A stretch of DNA of 64,000 bases from Pegethrix bostrychoides GSE-TBD4-15B. Its GTDB lineage: Bacteria; Cyanobacteriota; Cyanobacteriia; Elainellales; Elainellaceae. Positions 42,987 through 52,402 of the stretch are shown piece after piece; the stretch's first letter is position 1; the number at the start of each line of letters is the position of its first letter. The position numbers and the translations under genes are program-made. The DNA lies in contig JAHHHV010000085.1 of the NCBI GenBank assembly GCA_019359155.1, forward strand, positions 21,208 through 85,207, written 5' to 3'. The notes under the pieces are model-generated. The model had not been told where the DNA came from. It saw only the letters and a program-made list of their open reading frames with translations, and did no database searches.

Positions 42987-44825
42987 GTGAATAAGCGGTG
43001 GAGAAATGCGGGCCTGTATGCCCTGATGGTAGTAATTTTGATATTTTTGGCCACGACGGTTCTCGATCGTCAGCCTCAGACCACGGCATCCTGGCCCTAC
43101 AGCCAGTTTATTGACAAGGTGGAAGCAGGTCAGGTCGAGAAGGTGAACATCAGCGCTGATCGCAGCAGAGCGCAGGTGATGACGGGCGACGGTCAGCGGG
43201 TGCTGGTAAATCTGCCGCCTGACCCACAGCTCTTGAACACGCTGCAAACCAATAGCGTTGACATTGCGGTTTCGCCCACCACAGAAGACAGCCCTTGGGT
43301 GCGAGTGCTGAGCACGCTGCTGATTCCGTTCCTGCTGCTGGTTGTGCTATTTTTCGTGCTGCGTCGGGCGCAGAGCGGTCCAGGCAGTCAGGCCATGAAC
43401 TTCGGCAAATCACGCGCCAGAGTCCAGATGGAGCCGCAGACCCAGATTACCTTTGGGGACGTAGCCGGAATTGAGCAGGCAAAGCTAGAGCTAGCCGAAG
43501 TCGTAGACTTTTTGAAAAACGCCGACCGCTTTACAGCAGTGGGAGCCAAAATCCCCAAAGGCGTGCTGCTGGTTGGCCCACCGGGAACCGGCAAAACGCT
43601 GCTGGCCAAAGCCGTAGCGGGTGAAGCAGGCGTGCCCTTCTTCAGCATCTCCGGCTCAGAGTTTGTGGAGATGTTCGTGGGTGTGGGCGCTTCGCGAGTG
43701 CGCGATCTGTTTGAGCAGGCCAAAGCCAACGCTCCCTGCATCGTGTTCATTGATGAGATCGACGCAGTCGGTCGGCAGCGCGGTGCGGGTCTCGGCGGCG
43801 GCAACGACGAACGCGAGCAGACCCTCAACCAGCTCTTGACTGAGATGGACGGCTTTGAGGGCAACACAGGCATTATCATCATCGCGGCCACCAACCGCCC
43901 CGACGTGCTAGACGCTGCGCTGCTGCGTCCCGGTCGCTTTGATCGACAGGTCGTTGTGGATCGGCCTGACTATGCCGGACGGCTGGAAATCCTCAATGTC
44001 CATGCGCGGGGCAAAACGCTGTCGCAGGATGTTGACTTGGAGAAAATTGCCCGTCGCACCCCCGGATTCACCGGCGCTGACTTGGCCAACCTGCTGAACG
44101 AGGCTGCAATTCTGGCTGCCCGTCGCAACCTGACCGAAGTTTCAATGGATGAGGTCAATGATGCCATCGACCGCGTTATGGCAGGCCCAGAGAAGAAAGA
44201 TCGCGTCATGAGCGAAAAGCGCAAGTCGCTGGTGGCTTTCCATGAGGCGGGTCACGCCTTGGTGGGCGCGCTGATGCCGGACTATGACCCCGTACAGAAG
44301 ATCAGCATCATCCCGCGTGGGCAGGCTGGTGGACTCACCTGGTTTACGCCCAGCGAAGACCGGATGGATTCGGGGCTATACTCGCGCTCCTATCTGCAAA
44401 ACCAGATGGCGGTGGCGCTGGGTGGCCGCATTGCTGAAGAGCTGATCTTTGGCGAAGAGGAAGTCACCACTGGCGCCTCCAACGACTTGCAGCAGGTGGC
44501 GCGCGTGGCGCGTCAGATGGTAACGCGGTTTGGGATGAGCGATCGGCTAGGCCCAGTGGCGCTGGGTCGAGCCCAGGGCGGCATGTTCTTAGGCCGCGAC
44601 ATCATGGCTGAGCGCGACTTCTCCGAAGAGACAGCTGCTGCAATTGATGACGAAGTGCGGAACTTGGTAGACCAAGCCTATCGCCGCGCCAAGTCTGTCT
44701 TGATGGAAAACCGCTCTGTGCTGGATACGCTGGCTGCCATGCTGGTGGAGCGCGAGACAGTGGATTCAGAGGAGCTGCAAGACCTGCTGGCCACGAGCGA
44801 TGTCAAAATGGCGACGATTGCTTAG
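42987..44825 (+). CDS. ftsH: ATP-dependent zinc metalloprotease FtsH
   Basis: A 612-residue membrane AAA protease. TM1 (about 7-23), a lumenal/periplasmic domain, TM2 (about 104-124), Walker A GPPGTGKT (about 196), Walker [10 protein letters not shown] (about 251), the second region of homology with RPGRFDRQ, and the zinc site HEAGH (about 419) are all visible. In cyanobacteria FtsH hexamers degrade damaged D1 and other membrane proteins; which of the four paralogues this is cannot be told. GTG start with AGGAGG upstream. A strong terminator follows. Confidence 0.96.
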   Translation: MNKRWRNAGLYALMVVILIFLATTVLDRQPQTTASWPYSQFIDKVEAGQVEKVNISADRSRAQVMTGDGQRVLVNLPPDPQLLNTLQTNSVDIAVSPTTEDSPWVRVLSTLLIPFLLLVVLFFVLRRAQSGPGSQAMNFGKSRARVQMEPQTQITFGDVAGIEQAKLELAEVVDFLKNADRFTAVGAKIPKGVLLVGPPGTGKTLLAKAVAGEAGVPFFSISGSEFVEMFVGVGASRVRDLFEQAKANAPCIVFIDEIDAVGRQRGAGLGGGNDEREQTLNQLLTEMDGFEGNTGIIIIAATNRPDVLDAALLRPGRFDRQVVVDRPDYAGRLEILNVHARGKTLSQDVDLEKIARRTPGFTGADLANLLNEAAILAARRNLTEVSMDEVNDAIDRVMAGPEKKDRVMSEKRKSLVAFHEAGHALVGALMPDYDPVQKISIIPRGQAGGLTWFTPSEDRMDSGLYSRSYLQNQMAVALGGRIAEELIFGEEEVTTGASNDLQQVARVARQMVTRFGMSDRLGPVALGRAQGGMFLGRDIMAERDFSEETAAAIDDEVRNLVDQAYRRAKSVLMENRSVLDTLAAMLVERETVDSEELQDLLATSDVKMATIA

Positions 44826-44851
44826 AGCTTAGGCCAATCAAATTAAACAAG

Positions 44852-44873
44852 AGGGGGCTCCGCCCCCTTTTTT
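44852..44873 (+). terminator. Rho-independent terminator of ftsH
   Basis: Stem AGGGGGC / GCCCCCT (44852-44858 with 44862-44868) with a 3-base loop, and T-run 44868-44873. It lies 26 bases after the ftsH stop. Confidence 0.93.
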
Positions 44874-45058
44874 ATGCTTAATTTCAGATCGCTAAATCAG
44901 CCTTTCGGAGTTGAAGACTTGATGAAGCGGCTAAACATCCGTAATCTGCCTGATAAACTTCAGCCATTTGGCGGTCTTAAATGGGAGAAATGGCGTAGGG
45001 GGCTTCATCCCTCGGCTCTATACCAATTCTTCAGACCTGAAGGTCAAGATTTTGTCCT

Positions 45059-45550
45059 ATGTCCCATGCTACTCAGAAATCTCATCATACTCCTCGCAAT
45101 CTCTCGTCCGATCAGCTGTTGCAGCGGATGCCGCCTGAGGTTGTCTCTAGCCTCACACCAACGCAACTGGAGGCATTTCGATCCGCATTTCGCGGCGTCC
45201 AAGCAGGCAATCACGCGCATGATCTGCGTTTGACGATTCCTTTCCCAGGTCGCGGATTCTATATCGTGCTGTTGGGTGGTCGCGAACGTCGCTCCATCCA
45301 GCGACTGCGGGCTGAAAATATGCACCATCCCTATTCAACGCTGTTTGGCAGTTTGGCGCTGCTCAGTCTGCTGGCGGCTATCACCGTGCCGAGTATTCTC
45401 TGGCTAGTGCGGGTGAATGCAGAAGGTCAGCAGAGCGAAATCCAGCCCACTGCGATCCCCTGGCTGCAAGACCGACAATCCTGTGAAGCAACTGACCGCA
45501 CCTGGCAGGATGATAAATGCTGGGATCAAGAATGGAGCCATATGTTTTAG
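45059..45550 (+). CDS. Hypothetical single-pass membrane protein
   Basis: A 163-residue protein. The soluble N-terminal part (1-98) includes LTPTQLEAFRSAFRG and LRLTIPFPGRGFYIVLLGGRERRS, followed by one hydrophobic segment (about 100-120) and a C-terminal tail with two cysteines. The arrangement suggests a cytoplasmic domain with a membrane anchor. No family name is certain. The gene lies 16 bases before the aldolase start and is likely cotranscribed with it. Confidence 0.65.
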   Translation: MSHATQKSHHTPRNLSSDQLLQRMPPEVVSSLTPTQLEAFRSAFRGVQAGNHAHDLRLTIPFPGRGFYIVLLGGRERRSIQRLRAENMHHPYSTLFGSLALLSLLAAITVPSILWLVRVNAEGQQSEIQPTAIPWLQDRQSCEATDRTWQDDKCWDQEWSHMF

Positions 45551-45566
45551 GCCAAGATCTTTCCTT

Positions 45567-46238
45567 ATGTCAAATTCCTGGCTCGCGCGCGTCAAAGCGC
45601 AAAAGGCAATTGCCGTAATTCGAGCGGTTAGCCCAGAACTGGGGCTGCAAATGGCGCAGGCCGTGGCCGCAGGTGGCATGGAGCTGATTGAGGTCACCTG
45701 GAACAGCGCCCAGCCCGCCAAGCTGCTGCACCGTCTGCAAGCCGAACTGCCTGATTGCTGTATTGGCGCGGGCACATTGCTTACCCCAGCTGACCTACAG
45801 GCCGCCATCGATGCCGGGGCAGCGTTTCTGTTCACGCCACACAGCAGCCCGGCGCTAATTCAGCGAGCTGTGGCGCAGCAGATTCCCATTGTGCCGGGGG
45901 CGCTCACTCCCACCGAAATTTTGAGCGCATGGCAGGCCGGAGCCACCTGCGTCAAGGTTTTTCCGATTGAAACTGTGGGCGGCGCGGCCTATATCCGGCA
46001 TTTGCAGGGGCCAATGGATCAGGTGCCGCTGATTCCGACAGGTGGCGTGACGCTCGAAAATGCAGCCAGCTTAATTGCGGCAGGTGCAGTAGCAGTTGGC
46101 TTGGCCGGACAGCTTTTCCCGAAGCAGGCAATCGCTCAGAGTGACTGGCAAACCGTGCAGGAACGCGCCCAACTGCTGATGCAGGAGCTAGCGCAGATCA
46201 AGGCTGCTGAGTCGCAATCGCCAGCCGCGCGCCTTTGA
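45567..46238 (+). CDS. eda: KDPG/KHG-type aldolase (bifunctional 4-hydroxy-2-oxoglutarate aldolase)
   Basis: A 223-residue TIM-barrel class I aldolase that splits 2-keto-3-deoxy-6-phosphogluconate into pyruvate and glyceraldehyde-3-phosphate in the Entner-Doudoroff route. The Schiff-base Lys is in CVKVFP (about residue 131); GAGTLLTP, FTPH, PGALTPTE and PTGGV are family blocks. MSNSWLARVKAQKAIAVIRA at ATG 45567 matches the family start; the longer frame at 45417 is rejected. Its last 41 bases overlap the converging exbD gene. Confidence 0.9.
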   Translation: MSNSWLARVKAQKAIAVIRAVSPELGLQMAQAVAAGGMELIEVTWNSAQPAKLLHRLQAELPDCCIGAGTLLTPADLQAAIDAGAAFLFTPHSSPALIQRAVAQQIPIVPGALTPTEILSAWQAGATCVKVFPIETVGGAAYIRHLQGPMDQVPLIPTGGVTLENAASLIAAGAVAVGLAGQLFPKQAIAQSDWQTVQERAQLLMQELAQIKAAESQSPAARL

Positions 46239-46617
46239 TGGCTCGCAGTCTGTCCATGACGGTAATCACCTTGCCATGCGCCACGGATTCGTCAGCATTG
46301 ATCACCACCACAGGCTGCTTGCCAGTTAGCACCTGCGCCTGCACGTCGGCTACCAATGCCTCAAGCTGCACCGGATCGCGGTTGAGTGACAGCGCTCCAG
46401 ATTTGTCAATCGTGATGACAATCTGCGTTTCGGTCTGCATCTCAGATGTGGTGGCGTTAGGTAGGTTGACCGGCAGCCCCTCCGAGCGGGTGAGGAAGAG
46501 CGTAGACATGATAAAAAAGGTCAAAATCGCGAAGATTACGTCGATCATCGGCACGATATTGATCTGAAAAGAAGGCTCCGGCTCATCGGGGAGACGCATA
46601 GAAGGCTCCTCGCTCAT
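46198..46617 (-). CDS. exbD: ExbD/TolR-type proton-channel subunit
   Basis: A 139-residue protein with one N-terminal membrane helix bearing the essential Asp (NIVPMIDVIFAILTFF, about residue 26) and a periplasmic C-terminal domain. With ExbB it uses the proton gradient to energise outer-membrane transport through TonB. The gene overlaps exbB upstream by 35 bases and runs 41 bases into the 3' end of the aldolase gene on the other strand. Confidence 0.92.
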   Translation of the reverse strand: MSEEPSMRLPDEPEPSFQINIVPMIDVIFAILTFFIMSTLFLTRSEGLPVNLPNATTSEMQTETQIVITIDKSGALSLNRDPVQLEALVADVQAQVLTGKQPVVVINADESVAHGKVITVMDRLRAIKGARLAIATQQP

Positions 46618-47227
46618 GGTAACGGCGGTAAATTAGCTCAAGCTGACCGCCATGCTCTTGAATCAGCGCAATCTGCCTCAGATAGAAGCCGCGAAACAGA
46701 TTGGCAAACAGCAGCGTCGAGATCGCCACCACCAGACCCGCTGCCGTCGAAATCAGCGCCGTACTAATTCCCGCCGAGACATTGGTGTTAGAAGTGCCGC
46801 CCAAGTCGCCAATCCGCAGCGAGGCAAAGGAATTAATCAGCCCGATCACCGTCCCCAGCAGCCCCAGCAGCGGCGAGACGCTAATCACGGTTTCAAAAGC
46901 GGTGTTGAAGCGCTTCAGTAGCGGGATCTCCGCCTGGGCGGCGCTCTCCAACGCCAGCCGAAATTCGTCGGGCGTGGGCTGCTCTAGCTCTAGCGCCGCC
47001 ATGAAGATGCGGGCAATTGGCAAATGCAGATTTCTCTCCAGCTTATGCAATGCGCCAGTCGGGTCGTGCCGATAGAGCAGCAGCACCTCGCGAACGATGC
47101 GTTCCTGTCGTCGCATGACTCGCAGCCAAAAGACAATTCGCTCTAAAATCAGCGCCATTGCCAGGATCGACAGACCCAGCAGTGGCCACATCACAACGCC
47201 GCCCATTGTGAACAAGTTGGCTGGCAT
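46583..47227 (-). CDS. exbB: ExbB/TolQ/MotA-type proton-channel subunit
   Basis: A 214-residue protein with three membrane helices (about 8-32, 112-135, 155-178). The MotA/TolQ/ExbB signature region (ISVSPLLGLLGTVIGLINSF) and GLVVAISTLLFANLF are visible. It forms the pentameric stator around ExbD. Same operon as exbD, with overlapping reading frames. Confidence 0.92.
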   Translation of the reverse strand: MPANLFTMGGVVMWPLLGLSILAMALILERIVFWLRVMRRQERIVREVLLLYRHDPTGALHKLERNLHLPIARIFMAALELEQPTPDEFRLALESAAQAEIPLLKRFNTAFETVISVSPLLGLLGTVIGLINSFASLRIGDLGGTSNTNVSAGISTALISTAAGLVVAISTLLFANLFRGFYLRQIALIQEHGGQLELIYRRYHERGAFYASPR

Positions 47228-47350
47228 AGATCTCCTGGCCTGTATTCAGCCAATTTCTACAGCTATCAGCATACCTCTAGATCAAATCAATCAGCGGGAT
47301 CACCGGGATCAAGCGAGCTGAATGCTGGGAAAAATAAATACTCGGAAACG

Positions 47351-48148
47351 CTAAATGCTCGGAAAATGCTCAATCTGGGCATAGCCGCTGAACAAAAGCT
47401 GCTGATCCTGTGTTTCTAATCGATTCAGCCGCAGCACCACGCCGTCGAGGTCAAAGCGATCGAGATCAACCATTTCGTTGAGGATCTCGACAAAGGCAGT
47501 CGTCAGCGTTTCAGAGAGGCCGCAAATCGACTCCGGCAGCCCTTCCCCCTCAAATTGCGAATTCTGAAACAAAATTCGCCGCCGCTTTTCGATGGCCAGG
47601 GTCGCCGTCAGCCGGATCGGCAGATCTGCCCGGTTGGGCAGATCGGTTTTTGCAAAGATCTGGACGCGATTTTCGGGCAGCAGCTTCACCAGAACATCCC
47701 GAAACGAGATAGGCTCGCCGCCTGAGAGGTTCGTCAATGGCTCCAGTTCCAGATTTTGCAGGCGCTTTTGCACTAGGTCAGCACTGAAGGCGCGGTTAAT
47801 GCCAGCTTCGGCTAGCGTGATCTGTGCGACGGCCTGAGTGGGCTGCTTCAGCCGCAGCTTACCGCTCAGCAGCGACCCAAAATCAATTGCCACCGCGTCC
47901 GTTTCAAAGGCCATCTTGACTACCTCAAACTGACGGCGGATGACCAGCTGCTGACCCGTCATCTTGAAGCTGTCGATACTGCCCTGCATCAGCTTGCTCG
48001 ACGGCTGACAGCGAATTGCCACATCCACCGCCTCACTCTGTGAAAACAGATGGCGAATCGACTGAGTAGCAACCGCATTCAGCATTCGCTCGCCAAAATC
48101 AGTTCCACCCTTTGTGCCTGTAAAACTGCTAAACATGCTGTTAGACAT
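47351..48148 (-). CDS. LmeA-like (DUF2993) lipid-binding protein
   Basis: A protein of about 265 residues of the DUF2993/LmeA family (TULIP-like lipid-binding fold suspected), recognised by the repeated strand pattern VDVAIRCQPSSKLMQGSIDSF and AITLAEAGIN-type segments. The start is uncertain: ATG 48148 or 48136. No signal peptide is seen at either. The role in cyanobacteria is unknown. Confidence 0.7.
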   Translation of the reverse strand: MSNSMFSSFTGTKGGTDFGERMLNAVATQSIRHLFSQSEAVDVAIRCQPSSKLMQGSIDSFKMTGQQLVIRRQFEVVKMAFETDAVAIDFGSLLSGKLRLKQPTQAVAQITLAEAGINRAFSADLVQKRLQNLELEPLTNLSGGEPISFRDVLVKLLPENRVQIFAKTDLPNRADLPIRLTATLAIEKRRRILFQNSQFEGEGLPESICGLSETLTTAFVEILNEMVDLDRFDLDGVVLRLNRLETQDQQLLFSGYAQIEHFPSI

Positions 48149-48507
48149 TCCGAACGTTGGACTGAAAATCAATGCGAGCCGTATTTCAGCTACCACGCCA
48201 CCTTAAACAGGCTACCTCTCTTCTTGTAACAGAATATTACGATATCGACAAATCAGAACTGCTGATTGGACTCATCAAAGGATTGATCACAACCGGCCTA
48301 GGTCAATCTGCTGAGCTAGGCACAGCAACAGAGTCCAGCAAAATGCTGTTCAAAGCTTGAGCAATCACATAATCTAGATAGAAGCGCTTGCTGTTGCGAT
48401 CCCCTGCGATCCCCAGGATCTATCTTTAGGTCTTGCCGGGTCTTGCCGGGTCTTGCCGCAGCAAACCGCGAATTTGACATTTTTGCACCTGACATTGGAT
48501 ACCTCGC
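48149..48507. other. Intergenic region with a triple 10-bp repeat
   Basis: Between divergent LmeA-like and NAD kinase genes. A 62-codon plus-strand frame at 48172-48360 has no support. Near the kinase gene lies the tandem repeat at 48429-48458. Confidence 0.5.
48429..48458. repeat. Three perfect tandem 10-bp repeats (GGTCTTGCCG)
   Basis: Three exact copies back to back, ending 49 bases before the NAD kinase GTG. They could form part of a 5' leader or a helical-phase binding array. Confidence 0.9.
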
Positions 48508-49425
48508 GTGCCTAAAGCTGGCATTATCTACAACGACACAAAGCCAATCGCTTGCCGCACTGCCCAGGAGATCGAGGACAAGCTGAAGAGCCAGGGTTGG
48601 GATGTCTGCCAGACGACAGGAACTGGCGGCATTTTGGGCTATTCCCAGCCGCATCGCCCCATTTGCCATGCGCCAATTGATCAGCTAGCGCCGCCGGGAT
48701 TCGACTCAGAGATGGCGTTTGGCGTGGTGCTGGGCGGGGACGGTACGGTTTTGGCTGCTTTTCGACAGGTGGCCCCCTGCGGTATCCCACTCCTGACCGT
48801 CAATACAGGACATATGGGCTTCTTGACTGAAGCGTACCTGAATCAGCTGCCGGAAGCGCTGGATTTAATCACGCAGGGGCAATATGCCGTTGAGGAACGT
48901 GCCATGCTGGCCGTGCAGGTCTGGCGGGAGGAGGCGCTGGTCTGGGAGGCGCTCTGCCTGAATGAAATGGTGCTGCACCGCGAGCCGCTGACTAGCATGT
49001 GCCATTTTGAGATTGAGCTGGGCAGTCATGCCCCGGTCGATATTGCGGCTGACGGCGTGATTCTCTCCACGCCGACTGGCTCGACAGCCTATTCGCTCTC
49101 AGCAGGCGGGCCGGTGATTGCACCGGGCGTGCCTGTGTTGCAGCTCGTGCCGATCTGTCCACATTCGCTGGCCTCGCGGGCACTGGTCTTCGCAGATAGC
49201 GAGCCGGTGACCATTTTTCCAGCTAACCTGACGCCGCTGGTGCTGATCGTGGACGGTAACGCGGGCTGTGCGGTGCTGCCGGAAGACCGGGTGCGGGTGC
49301 TGCGCTCTCGCCATGCCGCCCGGTTTATCCGGCTGCGCCCTAACGAATTTTTTCACGTGCTGCGCGAGAAGCTGGGCTGGGGCTTGCCGCATGTTGCCAA
49401 ACCCACTTCAGTGGAACTGCCCTAG
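48508..49425 (+). CDS. nadK: NAD kinase
   Basis: A 305-residue kinase that phosphorylates NAD to NADP. The [14 protein letters not shown] motif (about residue 74) holds the catalytic Asp; [20 protein letters not shown] and [16 protein letters not shown] (about residue 190) are the other family blocks. The start is GTG (PKAGIIYND). Cyanobacteria usually have two NAD kinases; which one this is cannot be told. Confidence 0.95.
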   Translation: MPKAGIIYNDTKPIACRTAQEIEDKLKSQGWDVCQTTGTGGILGYSQPHRPICHAPIDQLAPPGFDSEMAFGVVLGGDGTVLAAFRQVAPCGIPLLTVNTGHMGFLTEAYLNQLPEALDLITQGQYAVEERAMLAVQVWREEALVWEALCLNEMVLHREPLTSMCHFEIELGSHAPVDIAADGVILSTPTGSTAYSLSAGGPVIAPGVPVLQLVPICPHSLASRALVFADSEPVTIFPANLTPLVLIVDGNAGCAVLPEDRVRVLRSRHAARFIRLRPNEFFHVLREKLGWGLPHVAKPTSVELP

Positions 49426-49571
49426 AAGCCCTGCTCTAGAGCACCTGTCCCAGAAGCCTGCCTTAGAGATTTATTACGCTGATTCTGGAAATTAGCCGTT
49501 TGAGCCTGCGCCATGTTAGAACCAAAGGCATTCCGATAACCGATGCTCCCCTACCCATACATGAGGCTGCC

Positions 49572-50261
49572 ATGAGTACAGTCGAAGTCGGCCCCAGAGT
49601 GCTAGTAGTTGAGCCAGATGAACTATTAGCTCAGCATGTCAGAGCCGATTTGCAGGAGTCGGGCTATGAGACAACGATTGCCCATGATGCGGCAGCTGGA
49701 CTTCAGCAGGTCAAGGCGATGCAGCCCGCTCTAGTCGTGATTGATCGGATGCTGGCGGGCGAATCGGGGCTGTCGCTCTGTAGCCATCTGCGCGCTGAGG
49801 GAGCCAGAATGCCAGTGCTGCTGCTGATGGCACGGGATGCTCTGGAAGACCGGGTGGCCTGTATGCAGGCCGGAGCCGACGACTATTTTCTCAAGCCTTA
49901 CCGCAGTGAAGATTTTCTGAAGCTGGTGCGGCTCTACTTGCAAACCGACGCATTGCCCAACGAGCAGCTCCGTTTTGGCGGGCTAACGCTGGATCTAGCC
50001 ACCCGCCGCGCCTTCCGCAATGACCGCCCCATCGAGTTGACGATGAAGGAGTTTGAGCTGCTGAAATATCTGATGGAGCATCCGCGCGAGGTGCTCACCC
50101 GCGAGCAGATCCTCGAAAACGTCTGGGGCTATGACTTCATGGGCGAATCTAACGTGATTGAAGTCTATATTCGCTATCTGCGCCTCAAGATTGAAAATGA
50201 AAGCGAAAAGCGCTTAATCCAGACCGTTAGAGGTGTCGGCTATGTGCTGCGCGAAACCTGA
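49572..50261 (+). CDS. nblR: NblR-like OmpR-family response regulator
   Basis: A 229-residue regulator. Its receiver (about 10-122) has VVEPDE where most have an acidic pair, Asp in VIDRMLAGESGL (about residue 55), and Lys in FLKPYRSEDF. Its winged-helix domain (about 130-228) shows LTMKEFELLKYLMEHPREVLTREQILENVWG and GESNVIEVYIRYLRLKIE. The receiver wording RMLAGESGL and ADDYFLKPYR matches my memory of NblR, the cyanobacterial regulator of phycobilisome breakdown. ATG 49572 is chosen over a frame to 49500. Its TGA overlaps the next ATG (TGATG). Confidence 0.7.
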   Translation: MSTVEVGPRVLVVEPDELLAQHVRADLQESGYETTIAHDAAAGLQQVKAMQPALVVIDRMLAGESGLSLCSHLRAEGARMPVLLLMARDALEDRVACMQAGADDYFLKPYRSEDFLKLVRLYLQTDALPNEQLRFGGLTLDLATRRAFRNDRPIELTMKEFELLKYLMEHPREVLTREQILENVWGYDFMGESNVIEVYIRYLRLKIENESEKRLIQTVRGVGYVLRET

Positions 50262-51241
50262 TGCGGGCTAGGCAGACTCGCAAGATCAAGCTGGGCGCGC
50301 TGCTGGGCAGCTTGATTTTGGTGCAGATCTTGGCGCAAATCTGGGGGCACTCGGGGAAAATGAACAGCGCTCAGGCTGCCGAACCACTCCCGTCATTGCT
50401 GAGCCAAGTCGCGCGCACGGGCAAGCTCACGGCGGGAACCCGCACAGACGCGGCTCCTTTTGCCTTTCGCACGCCAGACGGAGAGTGGCGCGGCTATTCA
50501 GTTGATTTATTAGAGCGAATTCGGGCAACGCTCCAGCGCGAGCTGCGGCGGCCAGTTGAGCTAGAGCTAGTGGATGCCGATACTGACAGTTTGACGCTTG
50601 TCAGTCAGGGTAGCGTCGATATTGTCTGTGGCTCGACTAGCATCAGCCCCAGCCGCGAGCTGCAAGTCAATTTCTCGGTGGGCTATTTCGTGACGGGCAC
50701 GCAGCTACTCATCAACACCGAGAATCGGCTGGGCACAGAATTCAGGATTGGCGTGATTGCAGGCACAACCAATCAGCAGCTGATGCGCAGATCTTATCCG
50801 CTGGCGCAGTTTGTGACGGTTAACAATCGGGCAATGGGCTTAACGGCTCTGCAAAATCAGCGCGTTGATGCATTGGCCAGCGATGGCGTTCTGCTGGAAG
50901 CCATGCGGCTGTCGCTGATCGATCCAGCCAGCCCAGAGGCCAGTCCCTACGCAGTGTTCCCTGATGCACCGCTCGATGAGGAGTATTATGCCTGCATGTT
51001 GCCTCAAGGCGACGAGGAATTTCGGCAAGCGGTGAATCGCAGCCTCTTGGACTTTATGCGAGGGGCGCTGGCTCAAAAACCAGCAGAGCAGAACATTCTG
51101 AACACCTGGTTTGGTGAAGCGGGCAAGGTGCCCATTGGTTCAAGCGGTATGATCCGGCTGCTGGACTATTTCCAAAAACAGATCGATTTGCAGAATCCAC
51201 CCTCAAATCCCCTGCCAAGCGCACCGTTGCCCTCGCCCTAA
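50261..51241 (+). CDS. Periplasmic amino-acid-type solute-binding protein
   Basis: A 326-residue protein of the SBP_bac_3 family. It has an N-terminal signal peptide (hydrophobic core about 12-30, cut near AQA-AE), then the ligand-binding domain (KLTAGTRTDAAPFAF, GYSVDLLERI, VDIVCGSTSISPSRE, IGVIAGTTN, and the late DEEYYACMLP). It binds amino acids or similar for an ABC importer, or serves signalling. No permease gene is adjacent. Translation is coupled to the NblR-like gene by a TGATG overlap. Confidence 0.88.
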   Translation: MRARQTRKIKLGALLGSLILVQILAQIWGHSGKMNSAQAAEPLPSLLSQVARTGKLTAGTRTDAAPFAFRTPDGEWRGYSVDLLERIRATLQRELRRPVELELVDADTDSLTLVSQGSVDIVCGSTSISPSRELQVNFSVGYFVTGTQLLINTENRLGTEFRIGVIAGTTNQQLMRRSYPLAQFVTVNNRAMGLTALQNQRVDALASDGVLLEAMRLSLIDPASPEASPYAVFPDAPLDEEYYACMLPQGDEEFRQAVNRSLLDFMRGALAQKPAEQNILNTWFGEAGKVPIGSSGMIRLLDYFQKQIDLQNPPSNPLPSAPLPSP

Positions 51242-51324
51242 CTCACTTGCATCAGGTCTGCTTTTTCAGCTTTGAGCTAGAATCTGGTTGCTGTCGCCCT
51301 TGCTCAACGCAGATTCAAATCCTC

Positions 51325-51864
51325 ATGCGCCATAGACTTTTGTTGACTTCGCTCTGCGTGATTGGACTGGCCGCCGGACTCGTTAGCTGTTCGATGGCCA
51401 TCGAGGACTCCAGCTTAGCGCAGCGCTCAACAGCGCCCCTCCCCGAAGTTGCTCCTACCGTTCAAGAGGATTTGGCTCAAGTGCTGCCGATTTCAGCTGA
51501 AGTAAAAGTTGGCGAACAGATGATTCAGCTAGAGGTGGCGCGGACTGAGGCTGAGCAGGCCAAAGGGTTGATGTACCGACCCGCTCTACCTGACAACCAA
51601 GGAATGCTGTTTCCGTTTGATCCGCCGCGCCCGCTGCGTTTCTGGATGCGAAACACGCCGCAGCCGCTCGATATGGTATTTTTGCTCAACGGCGAAGTCA
51701 AGGCCGTGATTGCCAACGTGCCACCTTGCACCAGCCAGCCCTGCCCAACTTACGGCCCCGGCCTGGATGTCAATCAAGTGATTGAACTCCGCAGCGGTAG
51801 GGCGGCAGAGCTGGGGGTAAAAGCAGGCGATCAGCTGACAATTCAGTTTCTAGAACCCCAGTAG
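51325..51864 (+). CDS. DUF192 family lipoprotein
   Basis: A 179-residue protein. MRHRLLLTSLCVIGLAAGLV followed by a Cys at a lipobox (VSC) marks a lipoprotein, so ATG 51325 is chosen over a frame to 51247. The DUF192 domain (about 70-178) is visible as EAEQAKGLMYRP, GMLFPFDPPRP, FWMRNTPQPLDMVFL and NQVIELRSG. The function of the family is unknown. The stop is within a 17-base tandem duplication. Confidence 0.88.
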   Translation: MRHRLLLTSLCVIGLAAGLVSCSMAIEDSSLAQRSTAPLPEVAPTVQEDLAQVLPISAEVKVGEQMIQLEVARTEAEQAKGLMYRPALPDNQGMLFPFDPPRPLRFWMRNTPQPLDMVFLLNGEVKAVIANVPPCTSQPCPTYGPGLDVNQVIELRSGRAAELGVKAGDQLTIQFLEPQ

Positions 51865-51892
51865 TTTTAGAACCCCAGTAGTTTTAGAACCC
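51851..51892. repeat. 17-bp tandem duplication across the DUF192 stop codon
   Basis: TAGAACCCCAGTAGTTT is present twice (51851-51867, 51868-51884) followed by a partial third copy (51885-51892). The first unit holds the last codons and stop. A little downstream the 14-mer ATAAATTCTTCACC also occurs twice. Confidence 0.9.
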
Positions 51893-52106
51893 AAGCAGGT
51901 GACAGCTCCAGATAAATTCTTCACCCATAAATTCTTCACCTAAATTAACGTCACTAATTTGCTTTCTTCCGAAAGAGGCAGTCCAGTTTTTGATATCTCA
52001 TCTATGCTTGGTTTTTAATTCGTTCTATAGCAGTCGAGCCATCGGTTCAGCAATCAGTCAGCAGACCCGACTTCGGGCACTGACACTGACTTAGCGGGAG
52101 GTGAAC

Positions 52107-52322
52107 ATGACACCCACAACTTATAAACGCTTTATTCGATTTTTGCAGGAAGATTTGGCGCTGCCTTCAGCCTCAATCCGGATCGCTCTGCGGTTTCGAG
52201 AGCAAGACCAGGGGCCACTGCCAATGATTCTCTGGCAGTATGGTCTAGTGACGCTAGAGCAGCTTGACCGCATCTTTGACTGGCTAGAAGCCCCGCCGTC
52301 TCCGGATCTCAACGAAACCTGA
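52107..52322 (+). CDS. DUF2949 family small protein
   Basis: A 71-residue protein starting MTPTTYKRFIRFLQEDLALP. GGGAGG lies 5 bases before ATG 52107, which favours it over GTG 52101. The conserved stretch GPLPMILWQYGLVTLEQLDRIFDWL defines this short cyanobacterial family of unknown function, seemingly helical and soluble. A bidirectional-type hairpin separates it from the converging aminotransferase gene. Confidence 0.82.
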   Translation: MTPTTYKRFIRFLQEDLALPSASIRIALRFREQDQGPLPMILWQYGLVTLEQLDRIFDWLEAPPSPDLNET

Positions 52323-52338
52323 GAAATGAACAGTAAAA

Positions 52339-52369
52339 ACGGGGCGAGGTCTAGCTTGACCCGCCCCGT
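52339..52369. terminator. Hairpin between converging DUF2949 and aminotransferase genes
   Basis: Outer stem ACGGGGCG / CGCCCCGT (52339-52346 with 52362-52369) and inner stem GGTC / GACC (52348-52351 with 52358-52361). The T-run is weak (CTTAT), so it may work with help or in both directions. Confidence 0.75.
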
Positions 52370-52402
52370 CTTATAGGCCCCGTCTCATAGGCAAATTGGG
52401 TA

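Noticed and set aside
44874..45233. Plus-strand open frame just after the ftsH terminator
   Set aside because: It overlaps the real gene at 45059 in another frame and begins inside the terminator T-run.
48172..48360. Plus-strand 62-codon open frame between LmeA-like and NAD kinase genes
   Set aside because: Overlaps the 5' end of the LmeA-like gene and shows no recognisable family or ribosome site.
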